From NCBI GenBank assembly GCA_965263365.1, contig OZ253672.1:62001-126000 (forward strand): DNA of 64,000 bases, read 5' to 3'. The first letter of the stretch is position 1. Every line of letters begins with the position of its first letter. Of the stretch, positions 17,328 through 26,753 are shown in pieces. Source of the DNA: CANMUM01 sp965263365 (GTDB lineage: Bacteria > Pseudomonadota > Alphaproteobacteria > Rhodobacterales > Rhodobacteraceae). Under the pieces are notes generated by a model, which worked only from the letters and a program-made list of their open reading frames with translations, did no database searches and was not told where the DNA came from. The position numbers and the translations under genes are program-made.

Positions 17328-18853
17328 ATGTGGCCATTTTCCCGCAAAGCTGAAATTTCAACAATCATGGCCGCGTCACCCAAAGCGCGAATGCCTATGA
17401 TTAGCCTTAGGCGAATGTTTGATAGCGCGCGCACTGATCGCTTCACAACTGGCTGGACAACAAGCCCGACCGCGGCGCATGAAATCATCAATCGCAATCA
17501 AGTTAAACTTGTTGCGCGATCCCGTGAGCTTGCGGCGAATAATGACCATGCCAAAAAGTTCATCGGCCTTTGCGTTACCAATATCATTGGCAACAAAGGC
17601 ATCGTGATGCAAGCGCAAGCCAAAGCGCAGGATGGCAAACTTGATAAGGCCGCAAATGAAGCCATTGAAGCCACTTGGCGCACTTGGTGCCGCGGTGAAC
17701 ATTGCGACATCAAAGGCCGCCGAAACCTCAAAGCCATGATGCAGTCATTGATCCGCACGGCGGCTAAAGATGGTGAAATCTTTATTCACATTGTTGAGAA
17801 TGATACATTCACAGATTTTGGCATCGCCTTGCAAACCATTGATCCACAGCGTTGCCCGGTTGATCTGAATGAAGAATTGAGCGGTGGGCGATATATTCAG
17901 CATGGCATTGAATTTGACAAAAATGGCCGCCGTGTCGCATATTATTTTCAAACCAAGCGGGCACAATTTATCGAAACGGCAAGCAATATCAGCGCTTGGA
18001 TGCCAAGAATATCATTCACGAATTTATAGAGGAATTTGAAGGCCAAGAGCGGGGCTTGCCTTGGATGGCATCAGCACTATTGCGCCTCAAAATGCTGAAT
18101 GAATATGAGAAAGCCGCTTTGATCAATGCGCGTACAACCGCATCCAAAAGCGGCTATTTGGTGAATGAAGATGGCGAAGAAGATAGCGACCCATACGATG
18201 AGCCAGAGGTCTATGAAATGGAGGCGGGGCAATATCATGTTCTTAACGGAAAATGGAGTGTGCATGATGTTAACCCGAATTACCCAGCGGGTGAATTTAC
18301 CATGTTTCAAAAGGCCATGTTGCGCGGTGTCGCAACGGGTTTTGGGGTTGCCTATAACAATTTGGCCAATGATCTTGAGGGTGTTAATTTTTCCTCTATT
18401 CGCTCGGGCACACTTGATGAACGGGAATGGTGGAAGGTGAACCAAGAATGGTTTGTCGATGGCGTGATGATCAAAATCTATGAGCGGTGGCTTGATCAAG
18501 CCCTACTGCGTGGCAAGATTAAAACAACCACAGGCCGCCCATATTCAGTTGCAGAATATGATCGCTTTGCAAGTGTCGAATGGCAAGCTCGCCGTTGGGC
18601 ATGGATTGATCCGCGCGCAGAAGTTGCGGCCGCGGCCGCATCCTTAGCCATCGGTTCAACCAGCCTTTCGCAAATTATCCGTGATCAAGGGCGTGATCCC
18701 GAAACAGTATTCCAAGAAATTGCGCGAGATCGCCAAGCGCTTTTGGATGCGGGCATTGAACCCACAATCGTGGACAAATTCACCATGGGTGAAAAGCTCA
18801 TTGGAATTGTCGCGGGCCTCAAATCTCAAAATGAAGGTGAACAAAATGAATGA
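17328..18853 (+). pseudogene. Phage portal protein (lambda family), frameshifted
   Basis: Two frames together give a full-length portal of about 500 residues. The first (17328-18029) covers ANNDHAKKFIGLCVTNIIG and DGEIFIHIVENDTF and ends abnormally. The second continues from about 17996 with NIIHEFIEEFEGQERGLPW and MASALLRLKML, the conserved middle of lambda-type portals, to the TGA at 18851-18853. The switch is a one-base change near 17996-18000 without an obvious slippery heptamer. It forms the dodecameric DNA-entry ring in intact phages. Confidence 0.85.
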
Positions 18854-20735
18854 TCAAACCCGAAAACTCGAAATCGGTCAAAAATTGCAGCGCGAAGCCT
18901 CGGTGAAGCTTGCAAATATTGATGAAGATGAACGCACGGTGGAAATCGCATTTTCAAGTGAAACGCCATATGACCGATGGTGGGGCACCGAAGTTTTAGT
19001 GCACACCAAAGACGCGGTGAACCTAGAGCGTCTGAATGATGGCGGCGCATTACTCAATGATCATAATACGCGCGATCAGATTGGCGCAGTTGTGCCGGGC
19101 ACAGCCCGCATTGATGATGATAATATCGCGCGCTGCACGATCAGATTTTCTCGCGCCCAAAAAGGCTTTGATGCTTTTCGCGATGTGCAAGATGGCATCC
19201 GCACTAAGGTATCAGTTGGTTACTTTATTCACAGTTACAAAGAAACTGAACGCGATGGAATGCTGCCCTTGATTGAGGTAACGGATTGGGAACCCTATGA
19301 GGTTTCGCTTGTTTCTGTGCCCGCCGACCCGAGCGTTGGCGTTGGGCGCTCGGCCGAAGTCGATCAACCCTTGGAAAAAAATGTGATGGCTGAAAATGAA
19401 GCCGATCCCAATAATGAGCGCATTGATAATCAAAGCGAAACCTTTGCCAATTCAGAACCAAATGGAGATACCGAAATGAGCAAAACTGCAAACACACCCG
19501 CCGCCGAACCGAAGGCGGATGATGCTATCCAAGCCGAACGCGGTCGAATTGGTGAAATTCGTGCCATTGCAAAGCGTCACGGCGTTGAAAATCTTGGCGA
19601 TCAAGCCATTGATGACGGTTCAACCGTGGATCAATTCCGCACGAAAGTTCTTGACAGCATGAACGCACGCGACAAAACGCAACCACTTGAAGCGGATGAT
19701 ATGTCACGCGAAATCGGTTTGACGAATAATGAAGCAGATAGCTTTTCATTTGTTCGATTGATCAACGCCATGGCTTTTGGCAATCAATCTACATCCGCTC
19801 GCGATGCCGCGGAATTTGAATTTGAAGCTTGCGAAGCCGCCGCAAAACGCGCAGGAAAAGACAGTGGTACAATGACTGTTCCATTTGATGTCTTGACGCG
19901 CGCCCTCGGCCCCACAACAGGTGGTGCAGGATTGATTGGTACTAACCACGATAGTGCAAGCTTCATCGAAATGATGCGCAATCGTTCGCTAATTATGCAA
20001 TATGCTACCCCGCAAAAAGACCTTATCGGCAATCATAGCATTCCAAAGCAAAATGGCAGTGCCAATACGTTTTGGGTGGGTGATGATGAAGATGTTACTG
20101 GAAGCGCTTTTTCAACAGGCAACTTTGACTTTTCACCCCACACGCTTGGTGCGCATATTGAATTGACGCGCCGCCAAATTAAGCAATCAAGCCCCGATGT
20201 GAAAATGCTTGTGCGCCGTGACTTGGCCGAAGCGATGGCTTTGGGTATTGATAAGGGCGCGATCTATGCCGATGGCACAGGTGGCCAACTGCTTGGTATT
20301 GTGAACACTAACGGCATTAATGTGGTTAATTTCACGACCGCTGGCGCACCGAAATGGGGTGAAATTGTGGAAATGGAAACCCTTGCGGGCGCAGATGGCG
20401 CGGGTAATGGCCTCCGTTATCTGGTTTCATCCTCAATGCGCGGAAAACCCAAAACCACCACCTTGGATGCTGGATCAGGTCAATTCATTTGGACGGCGGG
20501 CACTGCTGCAAATGAAGGCATGGTAAATGGCTACGCTGCGAGCGTTACCAATCAAATGGCCGCGGCGGATGCTCTATTTGGCAATCTCGCGCAATTGATA
20601 GTTGCCATGTGGGGTGGCCTTGATTTGCTTGTTGATCCTTACACGCAACAGCAAAAAGGTGGCCTTCGCGTGACCACTCACCAAGATTGTGATTTCGGCT
20701 TGCGCCGTGCATCCGATTTCACACTCGGGCGCTAA
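18846..20735 (+). CDS. Prohead protease / major capsid protein fusion
   Basis: 629 residues from ATG 18846, which overlaps the portal stop by 8 bases. Residues about 1-190 are an HK97-type (S78) prohead protease, with EIAFSSETPYDRWWG, LLNDHNTRDQIGAVV and VSVGYFIHSYKE. After an acidic Glu/Asn-rich linker (scaffold-like), residues about 330-629 form an HK97-fold capsid protein (GSANTFWVGDDEDVTGSAF, HIELTRRQIKQSS). Such fusions are a known phage arrangement, the protease cutting itself off during maturation. The reading frame is intact. Confidence 0.88.
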   Translation: MNDQTRKLEIGQKLQREASVKLANIDEDERTVEIAFSSETPYDRWWGTEVLVHTKDAVNLERLNDGGALLNDHNTRDQIGAVVPGTARIDDDNIARCTIRFSRAQKGFDAFRDVQDGIRTKVSVGYFIHSYKETERDGMLPLIEVTDWEPYEVSLVSVPADPSVGVGRSAEVDQPLEKNVMAENEADPNNERIDNQSETFANSEPNGDTEMSKTANTPAAEPKADDAIQAERGRIGEIRAIAKRHGVENLGDQAIDDGSTVDQFRTKVLDSMNARDKTQPLEADDMSREIGLTNNEADSFSFVRLINAMAFGNQSTSARDAAEFEFEACEAAAKRAGKDSGTMTVPFDVLTRALGPTTGGAGLIGTNHDSASFIEMMRNRSLIMQYATPQKDLIGNHSIPKQNGSANTFWVGDDEDVTGSAFSTGNFDFSPHTLGAHIELTRRQIKQSSPDVKMLVRRDLAEAMALGIDKGAIYADGTGGQLLGIVNTNGINVVNFTTAGAPKWGEIVEMETLAGADGAGNGLRYLVSSSMRGKPKTTTLDAGSGQFIWTAGTAANEGMVNGYAASVTNQMAAADALFGNLAQLIVAMWGGLDLLVDPYTQQQKGGLRVTTHQDCDFGLRRASDFTLGR

Positions 20736-20750
20736 CCCTAACCTAGCAGT

Positions 20751-20770
20751 GGGCCGCGATCCCGCGGCCC
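20751..20770 (+). other. GC-rich hairpin after the capsid gene
   Basis: GGGCCGCG pairs with CGCGGCCC around a 4-base loop, 15 bases after the capsid stop. It lacks a T run, so it may stabilise the capsid mRNA or weaken downstream expression rather than act as a classical terminator. Confidence 0.55.
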
Positions 20771-20800
20771 GTCATTCATCACTCATAGGAGAACCTAAAA

Positions 20801-20974
20801 ATGAAAGTTCAAATTGAAATCACATCGGCCATTGTTCACAATAAGAAAGTTGTGAAACCAGCCACACGCTTGGAAGTTGAAAAGGCCGAAGCTGATCAAT
20901 ACATTGCGGCTTGTCAAGCCAAACTGGTTGGCGGCGCAAAATCCGATACCAAACCCGCTGATCCAAAATCATAA
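20801..20974 (+). CDS. Small phage protein after the capsid gene
   Basis: 57 residues, MKVQIEITSAIVHNKKVVKP, then a Lys/Glu-rich helix and a Pro-rich tail. TAGGAG lies 11 bases before the ATG. Small acidic or basic proteins at this position are common in head modules; I do not recognise the family. Confidence 0.65.
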   Translation: MKVQIEITSAIVHNKKVVKPATRLEVEKAEADQYIAACQAKLVGGAKSDTKPADPKS

Positions 20975-20984
20975 TCGCGGGAAT

Positions 20985-21341
20985 ATGATCAATAATGCCC
21001 GGGCCAGCTTCACAAATACCGATCCTTTTTTCAGTTCGCAGGAATTTGTCAGTGAATTTGAAGTCACAGAGGGGCAATCGGTGGGCGTGAATGGCACCGG
21101 GATTTTTGATTGCCCTGCCAAGGATTTTGGCCTTGGCGATTATAGCAATCAAACCGAAGAAATTACACTTCAAATCCCCTCAAAAATTGCGGGCACGATC
21201 CGCAAAAATGATATAATCAGCATCAAAGATGATCCCAACCGCTATAAGGTGATCAAGAACCACCCCGATGGCACGGGTGTTTCAACTCTGCATTTGGTAC
21301 ATCTTGGTGGAAAGCTGGCCAATGTTGGAAGTCGAGATTGA
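20985..21341 (+). CDS. Phage head-tail joining/attachment-like protein
   Basis: 118 residues from ATG 20985. The segment QIPSKIAGTIRKNDIISIKD followed by PNRYKVIKNHPDGTGVSTL resembles head-tail attachment proteins of lambda FII / Gifsy-2 type, which cap the portal after packaging. It overlaps the next gene by 20 bases. Confidence 0.65.
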   Translation: MINNARASFTNTDPFFSSQEFVSEFEVTEGQSVGVNGTGIFDCPAKDFGLGDYSNQTEEITLQIPSKIAGTIRKNDIISIKDDPNRYKVIKNHPDGTGVSTLHLVHLGGKLANVGSRD

Positions 21342-21870
21342 TCAAAATCGCCTAAACGATCTGCAACATCAATTTGGCGCAAGTGAAAAGCAAATGATCC
21401 TAGCTTTCAATATGGCGCACAAGAAAACAATGCGAAAACTAGTGACACGCGCAAAACGCGAAGCGCATCAAGCTATTGGAACGCGAACACAAGCAGTTAT
21501 CGCCAAGCGCATAAAGCCAAAAATTCGCCGTGGTAAAGACGGCCTTTTCATCTTTCAAATTTGGTTTGGCTTTAACGATTTGCCGCCCGAAGCACTAAAA
21601 GCGCGAATGATCCAAACAAAATCGGGTGTTACGATTGGCGATATGCACTTTAAAAGCGCCTTTGTCGCACAAATGCTTTCTGGCAAAAAATCGGTTTTCA
21701 AGCGCAAAGGCGAAGGGAGATTGCCAATCGAAAAAGTCACCGTGCCTGTTTATGATGAATTTGTTGCCATCATGAAAAACGATGTTTGGAAAGAGTGGCC
21801 AGAAATTTTCATGGTAAATTTTGAGCGTGAATTACGGGCACGGGCGGTTTATGGAGTAGGAGCAAGATAG
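21322..21870 (+). CDS. Phage minor tail protein Z-like
   Basis: 182 residues from ATG 21322, chosen over earlier in-frame codons as the most upstream ATG with a sensible overlap. A basic N-terminal half (AHKKTMRKLVTRAKREAHQA) followed by IGTRTQAVIAKRI and RGKDGLFIFQIWFGFNDL fits minor tail protein Z, a tail-completion factor. It ends one base into the next gene. Confidence 0.65.
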   Translation: MLEVEIDQNRLNDLQHQFGASEKQMILAFNMAHKKTMRKLVTRAKREAHQAIGTRTQAVIAKRIKPKIRRGKDGLFIFQIWFGFNDLPPEALKARMIQTKSGVTIGDMHFKSAFVAQMLSGKKSVFKRKGEGRLPIEKVTVPVYDEFVAIMKNDVWKEWPEIFMVNFERELRARAVYGVGAR

Positions 21871-22382
21871 TGAATTTTGACTTAGAACAATTCTTAAATG
21901 CTATGCGTGAGGCTGGCGCACAAAAATTTTCAGATTTGACATGGTATTTATTTGATTGGCAACCCGAAGAAATTGACGTGCCAAGCGCTTCAATTGAAAT
22001 CACCTCAATGGAAGCAAATGGCGACAATGACGGCAATGGCCGCATCGGTGTTGATCTGCAAATCTCGGTTTATGTGGCCGTTGAAAACACCAACTCGGCC
22101 AAAATGCTTGTGCGCACGAAAGCGCTTGAAATTATGCGCTGGTTTGATGGGCAACAATTTAGCAATGAACTTGTGAACCCAATCAAGCCTTTGAACGCTG
22201 CGCCTGCAAGTATGACCACGGATCGCGACCAATTCGAGATTTGGGAAATTGAGCTTGTCGCAACAGCACGCGTGGGTGAGGCGTTTTGGGATGATCCCGA
22301 GATTGGCGAGGTTCATATTTCACAAAGCCCCGAAATTGGCGCAGAGAATGTTGGTAGCTATAGGAACTTTGGCGATGAATGA
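21870..22382 (+). CDS. Phage tail-terminator/completion-like protein
   Basis: 170 residues starting with GTG at 21870, behind AGGAG; the GTG overlaps the previous stop by one base. Position between the Z-like gene and gpV and the SASIEITSMEANGDNDGNGR / QISVYVAVENTN pattern fit a tail-terminator fold, but the assignment is by context. Confidence 0.55.
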   Translation: MNFDLEQFLNAMREAGAQKFSDLTWYLFDWQPEEIDVPSASIEITSMEANGDNDGNGRIGVDLQISVYVAVENTNSAKMLVRTKALEIMRWFDGQQFSNELVNPIKPLNAAPASMTTDRDQFEIWEIELVATARVGEAFWDDPEIGEVHISQSPEIGAENVGSYRNFGDE

Positions 22383-22851
22383 TCGGGATTTAGATCAAGC
22401 ACTTGCTCGCGAGAATATCGGTTGCATTATTTTTATTGGCACGGTCGAAAGTGTTTCGGGTAATAAAGCCATTGTGAAGTTCAAGGGATCAAAAACCGCA
22501 CAAGTGCCAATGGTAATGCACCGAGCGGGCAAGGTTAATTTTTTCATCCCTGTGAGCGTGGGCGAGCAAGTGATTGTCTATGCCCCGGGTGGTGATTTCC
22601 GTAACGCGGTGATCGCGGGATCATTGCCAAGTGCTGCATTTTCCGCACCATCCATTTTACCCGGCACAGCACTGATCACAGCAGGCTCAACCAATTTCCA
22701 AATCAGCGCATCGGGTATTGATATTGCTGGCGCAGTGAATATCCAAGGCAATGTGACCGTTTCGAGTGGCGATGTGGTTGCCGATGGTATTTCCCTCAAA
22801 AATCATACACACAAAGGGGATAGTGGCGGGACTACCGGAAAACCTCAATAA
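22375..22851 (+). CDS. Phage baseplate assembly protein V (spike)
   Basis: 158 residues from ATG 22375, overlapping the previous gene by 8 bases. An OB-fold N-terminus (GTVESVSGNKAIVKFKG, PVSVGEQVIVYAPGGDFRNA) is followed by Gly/Ser/Val-rich beta-repeat sequence and ends KNHTHKGDSGGTTGKPQ, the typical end of P2 gpV tail spikes. It punctures the cell envelope in contractile-tail phages. Confidence 0.8.
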   Translation: MNDRDLDQALARENIGCIIFIGTVESVSGNKAIVKFKGSKTAQVPMVMHRAGKVNFFIPVSVGEQVIVYAPGGDFRNAVIAGSLPSAAFSAPSILPGTALITAGSTNFQISASGIDIAGAVNIQGNVTVSSGDVVADGISLKNHTHKGDSGGTTGKPQ

Positions 22852-23214
22852 TTATTTCGTGTATTTCGGATGAGCAGGGTTTCCATCTCGCGCGAAATCC
22901 CAATGTGTTATGAATATCTGGTGCGCTGTTATCGGATCAGGAAATTTATCCACATTGCTAGGCATATACCATAAATTAATAGTATTTACATCATCGTGAA
23001 GTTTTCCTAGTTCTTTCCCAATTTTAGAATAATCGCCAACTAAATCTGTATAGTAATTTCCTCCAGTATTTCTCATATGATAATAATAGCAATCAGAAAA
23101 ACAAACATGGGTAGCATTGCTAGGATAGCGATATTTTTCGCCGACACGTTCCCACTCGCCCAAAACAGTTGGCAAGGGCTTGATTGAATTTATAAACAGC
23201 CATATTTTGTTCAT
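22852..23214 (-). CDS. Prophage cargo gene of unknown function
   Basis: 120 residues from ATG 23212-23214 (MNKIWLFINSIKPLP), or 125 from an upstream start at 23229. The stop codon abuts the gpV stop on the other strand. The protein is rich in aromatic residues and has a short hydrophobic N-terminus followed by HVCFSDCYYYHMRNTGGNYY. No family recognised. It lies against the tail genes between V and W, mirrors the pentapeptide-repeat gene and shares its 16-bp upstream sequence. Confidence 0.6.
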   Translation of the reverse strand: MNKIWLFINSIKPLPTVLGEWERVGEKYRYPSNATHVCFSDCYYYHMRNTGGNYYTDLVGDYSKIGKELGKLHDDVNTINLWYMPSNVDKFPDPITAHQIFITHWDFARDGNPAHPKYTK

Positions 23215-23225
23215 TATTTTATGTA

Positions 23226-23241
23226 GCAAAAAATGTGATGG
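23226..23241. repeat. 16-bp sequence shared upstream of both cargo genes (copy 2)
   Basis: GCAAAAAATGTGATGG, identical to 16726-16741. In both places it ends with ATGG of a short plus-strand frame; here that frame is only MVENA-stop, possibly the original end of gpV. Confidence 0.6.
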
Positions 23242-23273
23242 TTGAAAACGCCTAAATTTTCAATTGTGCTCTC

Positions 23274-23612
23274 ATGAATGGAATTGATCGCACAACAGGA
23301 AAACCGATTGATGGCAAAGATCATTTGCGCCAATCATTGCTGATTTTATTGACCACGCGGATTGGATCACGCCCACTGCGCCGCACATATGGTTCACGAT
23401 TGCCCGAATTGGTGGATGCACCAATGAATGAGGCCACGCGAATGGATATGAACATGGCAACCGTTGAAGCCATCGCAGAATGGGAACCGCGCCTATCGGT
23501 TGATCGTGTTGTTTTTGAAGGTAGCCCAAGTGGCCAGCTCGCCTTGGACATTTATGGCACATACATCCCCGCACAAACCCCCGTTGAAATGATGGGGTTA
23601 GAAATCCGATGA
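23274..23612 (+). CDS. Phage baseplate protein W (GPW/gp25 family)
   Basis: 112 residues. The core LLILLTTRIGSRPLRRTYGS followed by ELVDAPMNEAT is the gp25-like lysozyme-fold baseplate wedge signature of P2 gpW. It overlaps gpJ by 4 bases. Its distance from gpV is due to the intervening cargo gene. Confidence 0.82.
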   Translation: MNGIDRTTGKPIDGKDHLRQSLLILLTTRIGSRPLRRTYGSRLPELVDAPMNEATRMDMNMATVEAIAEWEPRLSVDRVVFEGSPSGQLALDIYGTYIPAQTPVEMMGLEIR

Positions 23613-24491
23613 ATTATTCCGCAATTGATTTTTCTCGCCTCGCCCTTCCAGTCTCGTTTCATGATATTGCGCCTGAAACGATCTATGAGCGTTTGCTTAC
23701 ACGTTTCAAGGAATTGATGCCCGAATATACGGCCGAGGTTGAAGCCGATCCCGTTTATTTGGAATTTGAAGCCGCGGCCGTAGAGATTGCCGATCAAATC
23801 GCTTTGCGAAACGATCAATTGCGAGCCGTATTATTCCCGCACTCCCAAGGCACGGATTTGGATAATCTGGCGAGCTTTTGGGGTTTGACTCGCCACGTCA
23901 TTGATTCGGGTGATCTCGCCACCAATACCACCAACCTATGAAAAAGATACTGCTTTTCGCAAGCGCATCGCATTGGCGCCGGGTTCCTATACCAATGCAG
24001 GAACGGCATTTGGCTATGTTGCTTTGGTTAGAGACCAATTCGCATGGGTGGGAGATGTCGCAATTACTTGTCCAACTTCTGGGCTTGTTCGTGTATACTT
24101 GATGGAAGCGAACAACCTTATTCCAAACCAAGAAAAAATATTGCAGGTAACAGCATTTCTTAACGGAAAGAACAGGCAGCTTGGGGTTGATGTGGCTGCT
24201 AGAGCCGCCGAAATTGTTAATTTCGAGATTTCCGCAACGCTAACTGTCTATCCAAACATAGATCAAAATGAGGCATTGGAGAAAGCTAAAAGCGCGCTCA
24301 ATCAGTTTCTTGAAGCATCAAAACGATTTGGATATGACATAACCATCGCGGGAATTACGGCGGCGCTTTTCATTCCGGGCTATGTTCAAAATGTGAACGT
24401 GATTTCGCCTATTTCCGATGTGGTTTGCAGATCAACCGAGGTTGCGAGTTGCCACACTCCGACAATCACGATAGGTGGCCGCGATGTTTGA
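23609..24491 (+). pseudogene. Phage baseplate protein J, frameshifted
   Basis: The first frame (23609-23941) gives ETIYERLLTRFKELMPEYTA and the conserved QGTDLDNLASFWGLTRHV, then stops after DLATNTTNL. A second frame (23901-24491) continues PPTYEKDTAFRKRIALAPG and GYDITIAGITAALFIPGYVQ to the normal end. A one-base shift near 23925-23940, in a CCA-repeat stretch, breaks the gene. In intact phages gpJ joins the wedge to the tail fibres. Confidence 0.82.
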
Positions 24492-24666
24492 ACCAACCAT
24501 CCTGCCTAACAATACTACAAAACTTGAAAAGGCTGTGCATTTGGCCATTCGTGATCAAATCCACGAGATCACAGTTCCACCGTTTTGGAATGTAGAAGAA
24601 TGCCCGAAAGAGTTATTGCCCTATCGGGCATCATCTTTGGGGTTATTTTTTTATCCATCATCTTGA
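24484..24666 (+). pseudogene. Phage tail protein I, truncated
   Basis: 60 codons, MFEPTILPNNTTKLEKAVHL, against about 180-200 for P2 gpI. The start overlaps gpJ by 8 bases. After SSLGLFFYPSS the frame stops, and within about 40 bases the sequence is tape-measure C-terminus, marking a large deletion that removed the rest of gpI, fibre, sheath, tube and most of the tape measure. Confidence 0.78.
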
Positions 24667-24696
24667 ACCGAAAGCCAGCAAAGAAAAGCCATAAAA

Positions 24697-25020
24697 TTGG
24701 GATTTACAGCCCATAGAGACATGGGAACTAGTGAGGAAGGCCCAGAACTGATGTTCCCCAATCGGGGCGGCTTTGTGGCCAATAATAAGCAAACATCGGA
24801 ACTGCTTTCACGCGCAGAACGGGCAAGATCATTAATCAACACACAGGCGATCCGCCCAAGCTCGGCCAATCATGCAAAGGCTGATCCACAACCGATCAAT
24901 AATTATTTTACCATCTATCAAACCCTCGGACAATCCACGCAAGAATTGGCAACCGCAATTCATCGCGAGCAGGAGCGTTCACGTCGATCATCGCTATTTG
25001 ATAATGGAGGGGCTTGGTAA
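24697..25020 (+). pseudogene. Tail tape-measure protein, C-terminal fragment
   Basis: The open frame from about 24697 contains GTSEEGPELMFPNRGGFVAN, matching the GEAGPELxxPxxGGxV motif at the C-terminus of tape-measure proteins, then a helical Arg/Ser/Gln-rich end. The N-terminal hundreds of residues are absent. The stop overlaps the gpU start as TAATG, so only the 3' end survived. Confidence 0.78.
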
Positions 25021-25421
25021 TGTCCGATGTAATGATGCAGCTTGGCGCATTTCAGTTCTCAATATCCACAGCCGCTTATCAGCAATTTGACCGGAATTTT
25101 CGCGCGAACTGGGCAAAGCAAGCGCGCATTGGTAAAAACGCGGCGATGCAGTTTGTTGGTATTGAGGAAACCGCAACTTTCCGGGGCGTAATCTATCCGC
25201 ATTACAAAGGCGGCATCAAGCAACCCGCACGAATGCGATTATTGGCAATGGTGGGCGTGCCTTGGCCGCTAATGGACGGGCTGGGATATTTTCACGGCTT
25301 TTGGGCTATCACAGGCGTTGGAGAAAGCCAGACAATTCATGATCGCAGATCAATACCCTTAAAACAAGAATTCAGCATGGAAGTGGAAAGATACGATGGT
25401 GGCATCCGAAGTTTCCTATGA
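25020..25421 (+). CDS. Phage tail protein U
   Basis: 133 residues from ATG 25020. MMQLGAFQFSISTAAYQQF with VGIEETATFRGVIYPHYKGG is typical of P2 gpU, the tail-terminator protein. It is coupled by TAATG to the tape-measure remnant and overlaps gpX. Confidence 0.8.
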   Translation: MSDVMMQLGAFQFSISTAAYQQFDRNFRANWAKQARIGKNAAMQFVGIEETATFRGVIYPHYKGGIKQPARMRLLAMVGVPWPLMDGLGYFHGFWAITGVGESQTIHDRRSIPLKQEFSMEVERYDGGIRSFL

Positions 25422-25617
25422 AACCAAGCCATATGATGTGCTAGATGCCATCATCCAAAATCACTATGGCGAAACCAGCCAAGAATTGTTTGAGTTTGTC
25501 TATAGTGCCAATTATGGCCTTGCAGCACATGGCGCCTTGTTACCAGCGGGCATCACAATCAAATTGCCAAAATGGGTGGGCGGTCAAAACCAAACCGCAA
25601 CACGCATATGGGATTGA
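25396..25617 (+). CDS. Phage tail protein X
   Basis: 73 residues: YDVLDAIIQNHYGETSQELF and LLPAGITIKLP, the LysM-like fold of P2 gpX. It overlaps gpU by 26 bases and gpD by one base. Confidence 0.8.
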   Translation: MVASEVSYETKPYDVLDAIIQNHYGETSQELFEFVYSANYGLAAHGALLPAGITIKLPKWVGGQNQTATRIWD

Positions 25618-26615
25618 TGCAAGCCATTGCCTTTTGGCCCCGGGCAGTTGTGTTGGTTAATGGATTGCCCGCAGTTTCATTTATGGGCGGGATCGGCTCT
25701 ATCACGGTTTCAGATAGCACAGGCTTCGAAAGCGACACTGTTTCGATTGTGTTGCCTCTGCGTGATGCGAATTTAGGCTTATTGATCGCGGGCGGTGAAA
25801 TGGAAGTGATCATGGGTTATTTCCCGTTTCAAATGCAAAGCATGGGAAAATTCGTGATTGATGAAATCACCGCCTCCGGGCCGCCCGATATTATCAGGAT
25901 CACTGGACGCGCTGCGCCTTTCTCGGGCACGTCCGAAGGCAAAAGGAGCATGGCCGAGCAGAAATCACGCGATTGGCCAGAGGGTGCAACCATTGAAGAT
26001 ATTGCATCCACCATCACAGGTGATCACGGGTTAGAACCCAAAATTGCCGATGATGTAAAATCCATTGTGCCCGGGCAAATTTCTCAAGTTGATGAAAGTG
26101 ATCTCAATTTTTTGATCAAGATCGCCATTGAACACGATCTCACTGTGAAGCCCGCGGCGGGAATGCTGGTAATTTCTAAGCGCGGAAAAGGCCGAAGCGC
26201 GACGGGTAAACCATTGCCACCTATTTTGGTGAAGCCGTCAAAAATCTCGACATGGCGCGGGTCAATTTATACTCGCGATCCAGCGGGAACAGTTATTGCG
26301 ACCTATCGGGATTTGGAAAAGGCCGAAGATGTTGAAGTGACCGAAGGCGAACCGATCCACAGGCTCAAAAAATCATTCCCAAATGAGGCATCGGCCCAAG
26401 CGGCCGCAAAAACAGCCCGCGATAAATCCAAGCGCCGAGCGGGGAAATTGGAAATCACCATGCCGGGCGATCCCAATATGATGGCCGAATGCCCTGTGTT
26501 CACTTGGGGCTTGCCTGGGATCAGTTTTGGAAATTGGATTGTCGAGCAGGTTACACACACGATTTCCGATCAAGGCTATTCCACAAGCTTCACAGCCGTG
26601 CCAAAAGTTGACTGA
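25617..26615 (+). CDS. Phage late control gene D protein (baseplate hub)
   Basis: 332 residues from ATG 25617 (TGATG with gpX); an in-frame ATG at 25608 is an alternative. Sequence such as ISQVDESDLNFLIKIAIEHD with LTVKPAAGMLVI matches P2 gpD, the hub trimer that holds the spike. It is the last phage gene; only about 140 bases separate it from attR, so the lysis and control genes expected downstream are missing. Confidence 0.85.
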   Translation: MQAIAFWPRAVVLVNGLPAVSFMGGIGSITVSDSTGFESDTVSIVLPLRDANLGLLIAGGEMEVIMGYFPFQMQSMGKFVIDEITASGPPDIIRITGRAAPFSGTSEGKRSMAEQKSRDWPEGATIEDIASTITGDHGLEPKIADDVKSIVPGQISQVDESDLNFLIKIAIEHDLTVKPAAGMLVISKRGKGRSATGKPLPPILVKPSKISTWRGSIYTRDPAGTVIATYRDLEKAEDVEVTEGEPIHRLKKSFPNEASAQAAAKTARDKSKRRAGKLEITMPGDPNMMAECPVFTWGLPGISFGNWIVEQVTHTISDQGYSTSFTAVPKVD

Positions 26616-26690
26616 TAATTGCCCCCGCAAATCAACCATGTTATAAAGAAGGTAGCAGCTCGCAGGTGGAATGTGCTTTATTTAATAAAT

Positions 26691-26707
26691 TCACGGAAAA
26701 ATCACGG
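26691..26707. repeat. Integrase arm-type repeat near attR
   Basis: TCACGGAAAAATCACGG, identical to 14854-14870 near attL and in the same orientation. Its presence only beside the two attachment cores supports a role in integration or excision. Confidence 0.62.
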
Positions 26708-26753
26708 ATTTATCTTGTAATTTATTGAATTATATACATTAATATTTCAGGCT

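Noticed and set aside
17990..18030. Programmed frameshift in the portal gene
   Set aside because: No slippery heptamer or downstream structure was seen, and portals are not known to need one.
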